Under the pieces are notes generated by a model. It was not told where the DNA came from and did not search any database. It saw only the letters and a list, made by a program, of their open reading frames with translations. A stretch of 64,000 bases of DNA from Shewanella japonica. Lineage in GTDB: Bacteria > Pseudomonadota > Gammaproteobacteria > Enterobacterales > Shewanellaceae. Of this stretch, positions 46,509 through 56,046 are shown piece after piece; the first letter of the stretch is position 1; every line of letters starts with the position of its first letter. Where the stretch lies: contig NZ_CP020472.1 in assembly GCF_002075795.1 (NCBI RefSeq), forward strand, positions 2,897,001 through 2,961,000, in the 5' to 3' direction. Position numbers and translations under genes: made by a program.

Positions 46509-46518
46509 GGAAGTCACT

Positions 46519-49500
46519 ATGTCATTGATTAATACTTCGGTTAAACGCCCGGTTACTGTGTGGATGTTTATGCTTGCCATTATGTTGTTTGGCATGGTGG
46601 GCTTTACTCGACTTGCGGTTAAATTACTACCCGACCTAAGCTATCCAAGTGTGACGGTACGTACTGCCTACGATGGCGCTGCGCCAGTTGAAGTTGAACA
46701 GCTTATATCTAAACCCATTGAAGAAGCGGTTGGAGTCGTAAAAGGTTTACGGAAAATCAGTTCTATTTCTCGCTCTGGAATGTCCGATGTTGTCCTGGAA
46801 TTCGAATGGGGCACGAATATGGATATGGCAAGCCTCGAAGTACGTGAAAAAATCGATACTATTGAGTTACCTCTAGATATTGATAAGCCGCTTTTACTGC
46901 GATTTAACCCTAATTTGGATCCCATCATGCGTTTGGCGTTATCGGTTCCTGACGCAACTGAATCTGAATTAAAAACCACACGCACTTTTGCTGAAGAAGA
47001 ACTAAAACGTCGCCTTGAAGCATTATCTGGTGTGGCTGCAGTTAGGTTATCTGGCGGATTAGAGCAAGAAGTTCATATTTTACTTAACCAGCAAAAATTA
47101 CAGCAGTTAAACTTAAATGCTGACGATATTAAGCGCCGTATTAATCAAGAAAATATAAATTTATCAGCAGGTAAAGTGATACAAGGAGATAAAGAATACC
47201 TTGTACGCACCCTCAATCAATTTAATAACCTAGATGAATTACGAAACGTCATCATCTACCGTGAAGGCCAAACATTAATTCGATTATCGGAAGTGGCTGA
47301 TATTGTCGACAGCTATAAAGAACGCAGTGATGTCACCCGTATCGGTGATGTCGAGTCTATAGAACTGGCTATTTATAAAGAAGGTGATGCTAATACCGTT
47401 TCTGTTGCTAAAAAGGTGCAAGCAGAGCTTGCTAATATCAATCAAGAATCGGCAGATAATCAACTAAAAGTCATTTATAACCAATCAGAGTTTATCCAAA
47501 GCGCAGTGAGTGAAGTCACCACAGCAGCCCTATTGGGTAGTTTGCTTGCGATGCTAGTCATTTATTTATTTTTAAGAGACATCATTGCCACACTTATCAT
47601 TTCAATTTCAATCCCATTCTCTGTTATCGCCACATTCAACATGATGTACTTTGCAGAGATTAGCTTGAACATAATGTCGCTTGGCGGGATCGCATTAGCC
47701 ATAGGCTTGTTAGTTGATAATGCTATTGTGGTACTTGAAAATATTGACCGCTATAAATCAAAAGGCATGGCAAGATTAGATGCTGCCGTTACTGGCAGTA
47801 AAGAAGTGGCTGGTGCTATCTTTGCTTCAACACTGACCACCCTCGCCGTATTTGTCCCGCTTGTGTTTGTTGATGGTATTGCTGGGGCGTTATTTTCTGA
47901 CCAAGCACTCACAGTGACCTTCGCCTTACTGGCTTCATTATTTGTCGCTCTCACAGCGATTCCAATGCTTGCTTCTAGACAAGGTTTTACTCAACTACCT
48001 GTAGAGCAAACCACTACTCCGATTGAAAAACCAACGAGTAAAAAAGCAAAGTTCGCCTATTACACCAAGGCTATTTTAGGTTTTCCTTTTAAACTTATGC
48101 TCAGTTATCTACCGACCTTATTGCTTAATCTTGTCATCATACTAACCCGCTTTACGTCTTGGTTTTTCAGCTTGTTCATGCGTCCATTAAGCGCAGGTTT
48201 TAATTTGTTTTATCGATTCATTGAGGCGATATACCATCGTGTATTACGCCAAGCAATGAGCCATAAAATGGTGACTGTGGTTATTGCACTCATGTTAACC
48301 GTGGGGGCTGGTAGCTTATTCCCAAGATTAGGTGTGGAGCTTATTCCTCCAATGAACCAAGGGGAGTTTTATGTCGAAATTTTACTTCCACCAGGTACTG
48401 CCGTTCAAAAAACTGATGCAGTGCTTGAGCAATTGGCATTTTCCATTAGCGATAGTGACAATGTGAAACACACTTTCAGCCAAGCAGGTAGTGGTGGATT
48501 AATGACTTCTGATACCGCTAGAGGTGGAGAGAATTGGGGACGATTACAAGTTGTACTAGCCAATCCTGACGCATTTACAATAGTGGTTAATACGTTACGT
48601 GAAACCGCTAAGCGTATTCCAGCCTTAGATGCAAAAATTGAACATCCTGAATTGTTTAGCTTTAAAACACCGCTTGAAATTGAACTCTCTGGCTATGATT
48701 TAGCCCAGTTAAAGCAAAGTGGTGACCAACTGGTTTCTGCCTTGTCACAATCAACAAGATTTAGCGATATCAATACGAGTCTACGTGATGGACAACCTGA
48801 AATCAGTATTCGCTTTGATCATGTCCGTTTAGCAGCCCTTGATATGGACGCACCAACCGTTGCCAGCAGAATTGCTCACCGTGTAGGCGGGACTATAGCA
48901 AGCCAATACACAGTTCGTGACCGTAAAGTTGATATTTTAGTGCGAAGCGAACTAGATGAAAGAAATCACATTGAAGATGTCAATTCGCTGATTATTAACC
49001 CTAATAGTCAATACCCGATTCCATTAAGTGCTGTAGCTGATGTCTCATTGCAAGTGGGCCCATCAGCCATTAACCGTGTTAGCCAACAACGTGTCGCAAT
49101 CGTATCGGCAAACCTCAGTTATGGCGATTTAAGTGAAGCAGTAAAAGAAGCCCAACAAATACTTAATCAACAGCAATTTCCGTCTTCCATTCAAGCACGC
49201 TTCGGCGGACAAAACGAAGAAATGGAGCACTCGTTTGATTCATTAAAAATTGCCTTGGTATTAGCTATCTTCTTAGTTTATTTGGTCATGGCAAGTCAGT
49301 TCGAGTCTTTACTGCATCCTTTACTAATCCTAATTGCTGTACCCATGGCTGTTGGTGGCAGTGTTATCGGTCTGTTTATAACAGGCACTCACATAAGTGT
49401 GGTTGTCTTTATCGGCCTAATAATGCTCGCAGGTATTGTTGTTAACAATGCGATTGTTTTGGTCGATAGAATCAATCAACTTCGAAAAGAAGGTCATGAT

Positions 49501-49779
49501 AAAGATGAGGCGATTAGCACCGCAGCTAAATCGCGATTACGCCCAATTATGATGACAACGTTAACCACAACACTGGGCTTGTTACCAATGGCAATTGGTT
49601 TAGGTGATGGTAGTGAAATACGTGCACCTATGGCAATTACTGTTATTTTTGGTTTATCAATGTCGACCATGTTAACGCTGTTAGTTATTCCAGCCCTTTA
49701 CGGCATATTTGATAAAAAACGTTATCAAGTAACGCAAACGGAAGTGGCGCCGACCTTAGCATCAGAGGGGCAGTTATAA
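46519..49779 (+). CDS. RND-family efflux permease (first of pair)
   Basis: 1086 residues of the AcrB superfamily. The N-terminal SVKRPVTVWMFMLAIML helix, PDLSYPSVTVRTAYDGAAP (porter domain entry) and LAIGLLVDNAIVVLENIDRY (TM4 region with the Asp of the proton relay) are typical. The C-terminal half has FIGLIMLAGIVVNNAIVLVDRI. A linker of about 120 residues in the middle, with extra hydrophobic segments, makes it longer than usual. It overlaps the next permease by an ATGA junction, which suggests a heteromeric pump. Confidence 0.95.
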   Translation: MSLINTSVKRPVTVWMFMLAIMLFGMVGFTRLAVKLLPDLSYPSVTVRTAYDGAAPVEVEQLISKPIEEAVGVVKGLRKISSISRSGMSDVVLEFEWGTNMDMASLEVREKIDTIELPLDIDKPLLLRFNPNLDPIMRLALSVPDATESELKTTRTFAEEELKRRLEALSGVAAVRLSGGLEQEVHILLNQQKLQQLNLNADDIKRRINQENINLSAGKVIQGDKEYLVRTLNQFNNLDELRNVIIYREGQTLIRLSEVADIVDSYKERSDVTRIGDVESIELAIYKEGDANTVSVAKKVQAELANINQESADNQLKVIYNQSEFIQSAVSEVTTAALLGSLLAMLVIYLFLRDIIATLIISISIPFSVIATFNMMYFAEISLNIMSLGGIALAIGLLVDNAIVVLENIDRYKSKGMARLDAAVTGSKEVAGAIFASTLTTLAVFVPLVFVDGIAGALFSDQALTVTFALLASLFVALTAIPMLASRQGFTQLPVEQTTTPIEKPTSKKAKFAYYTKAILGFPFKLMLSYLPTLLLNLVIILTRFTSWFFSLFMRPLSAGFNLFYRFIEAIYHRVLRQAMSHKMVTVVIALMLTVGAGSLFPRLGVELIPPMNQGEFYVEILLPPGTAVQKTDAVLEQLAFSISDSDNVKHTFSQAGSGGLMTSDTARGGENWGRLQVVLANPDAFTIVVNTLRETAKRIPALDAKIEHPELFSFKTPLEIELSGYDLAQLKQSGDQLVSALSQSTRFSDINTSLRDGQPEISIRFDHVRLAALDMDAPTVASRIAHRVGGTIASQYTVRDRKVDILVRSELDERNHIEDVNSLIINPNSQYPIPLSAVADVSLQVGPSAINRVSQQRVAIVSANLSYGDLSEAVKEAQQILNQQQFPSSIQARFGGQNEEMEHSFDSLKIALVLAIFLVYLVMASQFESLLHPLLILIAVPMAVGGSVIGLFITGTHISVVVFIGLIMLAGIVVNNAIVLVDRINQLRKEGHDKDEAISTAAKSRLRPIMMTTLTTTLGLLPMAIGLGDGSEIRAPMAITVIFGLSMSTMLTLLVIPALYGIFDKKRYQVTQTEVAPTLASEGQL

Positions 49780-52700
49780 TGGATAACAATAATATTAATC
49801 AAGCTAAACAAAGCTTTAGCATAACTAGATTAGCCATTAAGCGCCCCGTGACCACCAGCATGTTTTTTCTGGCAATATTATTATTCGGCATGGCCTCTAG
49901 CAGGCTACTGCCACTAGAAATGTTTCCAGGTATTGATATTCCACAAATTCAGGTAAACGTGCCTTATAAAGGGTCAACGCCTGCTGAGGTTGAACGAGAT
50001 ATCACCAGTGTTCTAGAAGAGTCGTTAGCAACAATGAGTGGTATTGAAGAGGTACGCTCTAATTCATCTCAAGATGGAGCAAATATTCAGCTCAATATGA
50101 AATGGGGGCAAGATGTCGCCACCAAAAGCCTAGAAGCACGCGAAAAAATCGACTCGGTAAGGCATTTATTACCCAGAGATGTTGAACGAGTGCTCATTCA
50201 GCAATTCTCTACTGCTGATATGCCAGTGCTCACTATTCGTATATCAAGTGAGCGCGAGTTATCCAATGCATTCGACTTGCTAGATAAGCAACTTCGCAAA
50301 CCCTTAGAGCGTATTGAAGGCGTATCAAAAGTCACTTTGTATGGCGTTGATAAAAAGCAAATTGAAATTAGGCTCGATGCCGATAAGTTAGCAGCTTCTG
50401 GTATCAACCCTGCACAGCTTCGCCAACGACTACAAATGGAAAACTTTGTCATAAGTGCTGGTACCATCCGTAACAATGACCGTGTTTTTCAAGTATCTCC
50501 AAAAGGCGAGTTTTTATCTATTGAAGATATCAAAGCAGTTAAACTCAATACCACAACCAGCCTAGGTGACATAGCGTCAGTGACCTTTACGCTTCCTGAG
50601 GCGTTTGAAGGTCGACATTTAGACCAAAAATATGCTGTTGGTTTAGATGTGTTTAAAGAATCTGGTGCAAATTTAGTGCATGTGTCAGAGCGAGTATTAA
50701 AGGTCATTGAACAAACTAAACAAGACAGACAATTTCAAGGCATCAAGTTATTTGTCATGGAGGATCAGGCCTATGGTGTTAAGTCTTCACTTAAAGATTT
50801 GCTGCTATCAGGATTGATGGGCGCTTTTCTATCATTCGGCGTACTGTACTTATTTTTACGCAACTTAAAAATGACATTAGTGGTGGTGTCGTCAGTACCT
50901 ATTTCAATTTGTATGACGTTAGCTGGTATGTACTTACTGGGTTATAGCTTGAATATCTTATCAATGATGGGGTTATTACTGGCAGTGGGTATGCTGATTG
51001 ATAATGCGGTTGTTGTAACCGAAAGCGTACTGCAAGAAAAGCAACGTAGTGGTATTACAGGTCAGCAAGATACCTTAGCACGCTGTCAAAAAGCCAATGA
51101 AAATGCCGTGTTAACTGGTGTTGAAAAAGTTGCTTTAGCAGTACTTGCTGGCACGCTGACCACTGCCATTGTCTTTTTACCTAATATTGTGGGTGTTAAA
51201 GTTGAGCTGACCATTTTCCTTGAACATGTAGCGATTTCAATCTGTATTTCTCTTGCCGCATCACTGTTAGTGGCAAAGACATTAATCCCATTATTATTGA
51301 CCAAATTACATTTCGAAATTGATACCGAGGAAAAAGAGTCTAAGTTACGTCAGTTTTATCAAAAAAGCTTAACTTGGATTTTAACGCATTCGAAGGCCTC
51401 AGGGGTGTTAGCCGTGTTCCTATTAGCCTCAACAGCATTGCCATTGAGCTTGGTGCAACAGGACCAATCAGATGGTGAAGGTAATGACCGTTTATATATT
51501 AATTACCAACTTGAAGGCAGACATAACCTCAAAGTCACTGAAGCGATGATCAATCAAATGGAAGACTATCTTTATGCCAATAAAGACGCCTTTCAAATCG
51601 ACTCTGTATATAGCTATTACTCAGCTGATAGCATTCAAACCACCATCTTGCTATTAAAAGATATCGAAACCCCGATGTCTGAGTTAAAAGCGCAAATCCG
51701 AGAAGGATTCCCTAAATATGCCGCCGCTTCACCACAATTTGGTTGGGGAAATGAAAACTCAGGATTACGCATTACATTAACGGGCCGTTCAACGTCTGAA
51801 CTTATCAAGATTAGTCAGCAAGTTGTACCATTGCTGAGTGCGATTGACGGCTTAGAAGACGTGCGCTCTGAAGTGAATGCAGCGCAACAAGAGGTTGTGA
51901 TTAAAATTGACCGTGAAATGGCTGCTAGGCTTGACCTAAACCTCAATGAAATAGCCTCTCATATTTCAATGGCACTTCGAGGCTCACCACTGCGTTCATT
52001 CAGACACGATCCTAATGGCGAGTTACGTATCGAATTAGCCTATGATAAAAGTTGGCAACACTCTTTAGAAAAGTTAAAACAACTGCCTATTATTCGCCAA
52101 GGTCAGCGAGTATATAACCTCGACAACTTAGCTGAAATCAATATTCAACCTCGTTTTGATACGATTAGACATTACAATCGCCAAACAGCCCTATCCATTG
52201 GCGCTAATGTCAATGACATCACTACAGAAGAGGCTCAAAAGCAAATTGAACAAGTCATGGAAACCATTAATTTCCCGTATGGTTATGGCTACAGTTTACG
52301 TGGTGGGTTCCAACGACAAGATGAAGACCAATCGATTATGGCCGTCAATATGATATTAGCGCTAGCCATGATTTATATCGTCATGGCCGCTTTATTTGAA
52401 TCCCTGTTATTACCAACAGCTATTATCAGCTCAATCTTGTTTTCAATCACGGGTGTTTTTTGGGCACTGTGGATTTCAGGTACGCCGATGTCGGTTATGG
52501 CAATGATTGGGATCCTTATCTTGATGGGCATCGTAGTAAATAACGGTATTGTATTGGTGGATCAAATAAACCAAATGACGCCAAAATTATCTGACTTATC
52601 AGACACCATTATTGCCATCTGTGTTACACGATTACGTCCAGTATTGATGACAGTCGCGACCACTGTGCTAGGGCTTGTTCCTTTAGCCATGGGTGATACT

Positions 52701-52895
52701 CAAATCGGCGGCGGTGGGCCACCATACTCACCTATGGCCATTGCCATTATTGGCGGGTTAAGTTTTTCTACCGTCACCAGTTTGTATTTAGTGCCTCTTT
52801 GCTATCAAGCGCTATATCGAATTCGTTATCAATCATCAGTTAAATTAGGTTTAGCTGACAAGAGAGCGAAAAAGCTGTTACCTTGGACTGTGTAA
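49779..52895 (+). CDS. RND-family efflux permease (second of pair)
   Basis: 1038 residues, AcrB superfamily, different from its partner. It starts LAIKRPVTTSMFFLAILL after a 23-residue cytoplasmic tail. FPGIDIPQIQVNVPYKGSTP, LLLAVGMLIDNAVVVTESVL (proton-relay Asp) and MIGILILMGIVVNNGIVLVDQI are seen. Two permeases with one adaptor occur in systems such as MdtBC, where they form a mixed trimer; substrate is unknown. Confidence 0.95.
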   Translation: MDNNNINQAKQSFSITRLAIKRPVTTSMFFLAILLFGMASSRLLPLEMFPGIDIPQIQVNVPYKGSTPAEVERDITSVLEESLATMSGIEEVRSNSSQDGANIQLNMKWGQDVATKSLEAREKIDSVRHLLPRDVERVLIQQFSTADMPVLTIRISSERELSNAFDLLDKQLRKPLERIEGVSKVTLYGVDKKQIEIRLDADKLAASGINPAQLRQRLQMENFVISAGTIRNNDRVFQVSPKGEFLSIEDIKAVKLNTTTSLGDIASVTFTLPEAFEGRHLDQKYAVGLDVFKESGANLVHVSERVLKVIEQTKQDRQFQGIKLFVMEDQAYGVKSSLKDLLLSGLMGAFLSFGVLYLFLRNLKMTLVVVSSVPISICMTLAGMYLLGYSLNILSMMGLLLAVGMLIDNAVVVTESVLQEKQRSGITGQQDTLARCQKANENAVLTGVEKVALAVLAGTLTTAIVFLPNIVGVKVELTIFLEHVAISICISLAASLLVAKTLIPLLLTKLHFEIDTEEKESKLRQFYQKSLTWILTHSKASGVLAVFLLASTALPLSLVQQDQSDGEGNDRLYINYQLEGRHNLKVTEAMINQMEDYLYANKDAFQIDSVYSYYSADSIQTTILLLKDIETPMSELKAQIREGFPKYAAASPQFGWGNENSGLRITLTGRSTSELIKISQQVVPLLSAIDGLEDVRSEVNAAQQEVVIKIDREMAARLDLNLNEIASHISMALRGSPLRSFRHDPNGELRIELAYDKSWQHSLEKLKQLPIIRQGQRVYNLDNLAEINIQPRFDTIRHYNRQTALSIGANVNDITTEEAQKQIEQVMETINFPYGYGYSLRGGFQRQDEDQSIMAVNMILALAMIYIVMAALFESLLLPTAIISSILFSITGVFWALWISGTPMSVMAMIGILILMGIVVNNGIVLVDQINQMTPKLSDLSDTIIAICVTRLRPVLMTVATTVLGLVPLAMGDTQIGGGGPPYSPMAIAIIGGLSFSTVTSLYLVPLCYQALYRIRYQSSVKLGLADKRAKKLLPWTV

Positions 52896-52965
52896 TATGG
52901 ATGCCTCATGCCTTTGTGCTAGTTAATCTAGCCAAAGGCGTGAATATTAAAACAGGACACAACAG

Positions 52966-53832
52966 ATGAAACTAAGATTGTTCAGTAAATTACTCGCACT
53001 ATCATTAATTAGCACTGCAGTTTATGCTGATGATGACCGCTTTAAAGATGTTCAAATCACCTCACAGCAACTTACACCCACAACCTATATGTTTACCGGC
53101 TCTGGCGGTAATATCGGTGTATCAGCTGGTGCAGATGGCATATTAATTATCGATGATCAATTTGCACCACTCGCAGATAAAATCAGTCAATCATTAAATA
53201 AAATTCAACCAGGACAACCTAAGTACGTCATTAATACCCATTATCACGGCGATCATACTGGCGGTAATGCCCACTTTGGTGAACAAGGGATCATATTTGC
53301 TCATCACAATGTACTGAAAAAACTCAGTGCCAAGCAAGATACCCCAAAAGCAGCCCTGCCCGTTGTGACTTATTCCGAGGATGTTGCCATTCATTTTAAC
53401 AATGACACGTTAACTCTGAAGCATATGGGGCCAGGACATACTGATGGAGACAGTGTGGTGTTTTGGAAAAATGATAACGTTATACACATGGGGGATTTAT
53501 TTTTTAAAGACCGCTTCCCTTACGTTGATTTAAATGGTGGTGGCTCTGTTATTGGTTACCGAGACAATGTTTCAAAGGTTATATCATTAATAGACAAACA
53601 GACACAGATAATCCCAGGTCATGGTTCGCTGGCCACTCAGGATGATTTATTAAAGTTCAAACATATGCTTGATGAAAATATTCTATGGATGGAAAAAGAG
53701 CTCACTGAAGGTAAAACACTAGCGCAAGTACAAGCAAGTGGCGTACCTGAGAAATGGAAAGATTGGAGCTGGGGTTTTATCACGGAGAAAAAGTGGATCG
53801 ATACTTTATATAAAGACTTAAAACCTCGCTAA
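52966..53832 (+). CDS. Secreted metallo-beta-lactamase-fold hydrolase
   Basis: 288 residues with a Sec signal (cleavage after about AVYA, residue 21). The metal site is clear: THYHGDHTGG (His92, His94, Asp96, His97), His158 in GPGHTDGD, Asp177 in HMGDLFF and His219 in PGHGS. It is a periplasmic member of the family; the motif set resembles quinoprotein-relay or cyclase-like MBL proteins more than true carbapenemases. Substrate unknown. It lies 70 bases after the RND operon and ends at a shared terminator. Confidence 0.9.
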   Translation: MKLRLFSKLLALSLISTAVYADDDRFKDVQITSQQLTPTTYMFTGSGGNIGVSAGADGILIIDDQFAPLADKISQSLNKIQPGQPKYVINTHYHGDHTGGNAHFGEQGIIFAHHNVLKKLSAKQDTPKAALPVVTYSEDVAIHFNNDTLTLKHMGPGHTDGDSVVFWKNDNVIHMGDLFFKDRFPYVDLNGGGSVIGYRDNVSKVISLIDKQTQIIPGHGSLATQDDLLKFKHMLDENILWMEKELTEGKTLAQVQASGVPEKWKDWSWGFITEKKWIDTLYKDLKPR

Positions 53833-53870
53833 TCATCTACTTATTTGAATAAAGCGATTCATTCTAAAAC

Positions 53871-53910
53871 AAGCCGCTTATCAGCGTAGCAGTGACAAGC
53901 GGCTTTTTAT
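53871..53910. terminator. Terminator between convergent MBL and kinase-like genes
   Basis: AAGCCGCTT (53871-53879) pairs with AAGCGGCTT (53897-53905), followed by T-rich sequence on the plus strand. It sits at the 3' end of the MBL gene and touches the end of the convergent gene. Confidence 0.8.
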
Positions 53911-54681
53911 TTAATGGTACCTAAAGTGCCATAGCACCCAATACACTGGTTTTAAATCTTTACCACCTATACCTTGAAACGGTTTTGCAAAATAGTATAA
54001 CCATTGCCAAGACTTTAAAAATTGCTTGGCTTGTTGCCAAATAACCTCACCACCAGCTTGTCGATAAGCCGTTATCGCAGCCGAAATCTTTTCTTTATCA
54101 TTTATGTAGCGGTATAGGCTATGCACATAAACTAATACATCTCGAATTTGTTGGTTCAACAAGGTGCCCTTTTGCTGATTGGCCTCAAAATCGATAAATT
54201 TAACTTCACCGGCATCCCAGCTTATGTCGCGTAAAGCCGGTCTTCCATGTGCATGATCCATCAAATGCAAATGAGCTAAACCTTTACTGGTATCATTCAA
54301 AATACGCTGTAATTCATCACTGGCTATATCATCACTTTCAAGCCAATCCCTAACCGTGCGCCCTGCATCTTCAACAACGAGATATCCATCGCCACTGGCA
54401 TGTACCTTGGGAACTGGTGCACCATCGTTTTGTAAAAGTTTCAAAACTTGAGTTTCTTTGTATAAGGCTTCGGCTGAATCAGATTTTAAAAAGCGCATCG
54501 CTCCAGAAAGCCTTTCAACTTGTTTAAGCCAATAGCGCTTACCTTGATATTCAAAATGACTGATACGCACACCTTCATTTAAAATAAGCATTTGTGCGAC
54601 TTTGTCCTGAAAAGAATGCATTTGAGTCATTTTTTGTCCGCCATACCGAATTAAGTATTCAGTATCTAAGCTATAAGACAT
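53911..54681 (-). CDS. Small kinase-fold protein (RIO/Bud32/Kdo-kinase-like)
   Basis: About 256 residues from ATG 54681; starts at 54630 (ATG) or 54741 (TTG) are also possible. A reduced protein-kinase fold is suggested by RYWLKQVE (ATP-lysine strand), YLVVEDAGRTV (hinge), a catalytic loop HGRPALRDISW and a metal-binding IDFEA in place of DFG. The HGRP-x-x-R-D loop is unusual. It may phosphorylate a lipopolysaccharide sugar or a protein; lipid A genes lie next to it on the same strand. A 6-bp hairpin (54709-54726) sits before the ATG. Confidence 0.75.
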   Translation of the reverse strand: MSYSLDTEYLIRYGGQKMTQMHSFQDKVAQMLILNEGVRISHFEYQGKRYWLKQVERLSGAMRFLKSDSAEALYKETQVLKLLQNDGAPVPKVHASGDGYLVVEDAGRTVRDWLESDDIASDELQRILNDTSKGLAHLHLMDHAHGRPALRDISWDAGEVKFIDFEANQQKGTLLNQQIRDVLVYVHSLYRYINDKEKISAAITAYRQAGGEVIWQQAKQFLKSWQWLYYFAKPFQGIGGKDLKPVYWVLWHFRYH

Positions 54682-54830
54682 AGACTTCAAATTTTTCGAG
54701 GTGAACTGGCTGACTTTTACGTCAGCGCATAAATAGTGCAATTACTCTATAATCAGTACCTACATACTAATAACAACAAGTGCACAATAGTTAACCAACG
54801 AATTGATATGTAGCATGGAATTTAAATCAA

Positions 54831-54858
54831 AAAAAAGCGCCTTAAAGGCGCTTTTTTA
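54831..54858 (-). terminator. Intrinsic terminator of the comEC-msbA-lpxK operon
   Basis: AAAAAAGCGCC and GGCGCTTTTTT form a GC stem around a short TTAAA loop with T runs on both strands, just past the stop of the Trm112-like gene. Confidence 0.85.
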
Positions 54859-54869
54859 ATAATGATTTT

Positions 54870-55043
54870 TTAAGACTCTAGCGGTAATGCTCGGTTTTCA
54901 AGCAACACAGGAATGCCTTCAGTAATTGGATAAGCGAGCTTGTCAGCTTTACAAATCAATTGATCTGCTTCTTTATCAAATTCCAACTTACCTTTACATA
55001 CTGGGCAAGCCACAATCTCAAGTAATTTTTTATCGAACGCCAT
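54870..55043 (-). CDS. ycaR: Trm112-like protein (YcaR family)
   Basis: 57 residues, found by direct translation of the minus strand. It reads [20 protein letters not shown] and later [21 protein letters not shown], with the C-P-x-C zinc-type pair at Cys13/Cys16 and a later Cys. This is the YcaR/Trm112 family, encoded next to lpxK in many gammaproteobacteria. It overlaps the end of lpxK by 14 bases. Confidence 0.93.
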   Translation of the reverse strand: MAFDKKLLEIVACPVCKGKLEFDKEADQLICKADKLAYPITEGIPVLLENRALPLES

Positions 55044-56046
55044 GGAGGTTTCCTTGTTTAACTTTGACGACTTGTTCTAGTCTATTCAAAAATGCTTGAT
55101 CAAAACTTTTATTAAGCTTCGCATTTACTGGCAGATACCACCAGTTTTGTTGTGCAAAATCGCGACATTTAACCGCATCTTTCTCTGTCATTATCAATGG
55201 ATTCTCTTCAGAGAGTTGCGCTAATGCCTGTTTATCAAATGCCTGATGGTCTTCAAACTCATGAGTTTGAACAATGTCGTACTCTAACGCGCTGAGACTA
55301 TCGAAAAAACGTTGCGGATTACCAATCCCCGCCATAGCCACTGCGGGTTCAGATTGCCAAGATGAGGTGTTAGAAGACGCTGCAGAGTCCACCCTTGTTA
55401 ATGAACACGGTGCTAATTGCATTGCCACTTCATCATTTTGCGCTGAACCACCATTGTTGATCACCCAATCAATAGTGTTTAATCGCCAAATGCCTTCTCG
55501 TAATGGCCCTGCAGGAATTAAGCATTCATTACCGTATCGTCTTTGCCCATCTACAATCGCAAGTTCGATATCTCTGGCTAAGGCATAATGCTGTAAGCCA
55601 TCATCACTAATAATCACATCAACATCAAAATCAGATAACAACTTCTGCGCCGCATCAATACGCTTAGCGCCAACCACCATGGGAACGTTTGTACGCGCCA
55701 CAATCATGGCTGGCTCATCACCCACATCTACCGCTTTATCGGTTAAATTAACGGATTTCACGCCATTAATTTTAACCCCGTATCCGCGGCTTATTACCCC
55801 AGGCTTATAGCCATGCTGGCGAAGTAAATCAATTAAGTAGATAACGGTAGGCGTTTTGCCACTGCCCCCAGCTGTGATATTACCCGCGACAATCACAGGT
55901 ACAGGTAAAGTTTCAGCTTGTTTTATCCCGAGTGAAAACCCAAGGCGACGCAACCAAGTAATAAGCCCAAATAACCAGCTCAATGGCATAAGTAACCATT
56001 TTGCCGGATGACCTTGATACCAAATTTTGTTAACTAACGCCTGCAT
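55030..56046 (-). CDS. lpxK: Tetraacyldisaccharide 4'-kinase
   Basis: 338 residues. It adds the 4'-phosphate to the lipid A precursor at the inner membrane. An N-terminal hydrophobic region (about 17-32) precedes the Walker [13 protein letters not shown] (56-67); the DDGLQHY motif (about 150) and MTEKDAVK are diagnostic. It starts directly after msbA and overlaps the small Trm112-like gene. Confidence 0.96.
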   Translation of the reverse strand: MQALVNKIWYQGHPAKWLLMPLSWLFGLITWLRRLGFSLGIKQAETLPVPVIVAGNITAGGSGKTPTVIYLIDLLRQHGYKPGVISRGYGVKINGVKSVNLTDKAVDVGDEPAMIVARTNVPMVVGAKRIDAAQKLLSDFDVDVIISDDGLQHYALARDIELAIVDGQRRYGNECLIPAGPLREGIWRLNTIDWVINNGGSAQNDEVAMQLAPCSLTRVDSAASSNTSSWQSEPAVAMAGIGNPQRFFDSLSALEYDIVQTHEFEDHQAFDKQALAQLSEENPLIMTEKDAVKCRDFAQQNWWYLPVNAKLNKSFDQAFLNRLEQVVKVKQGNLHGVR

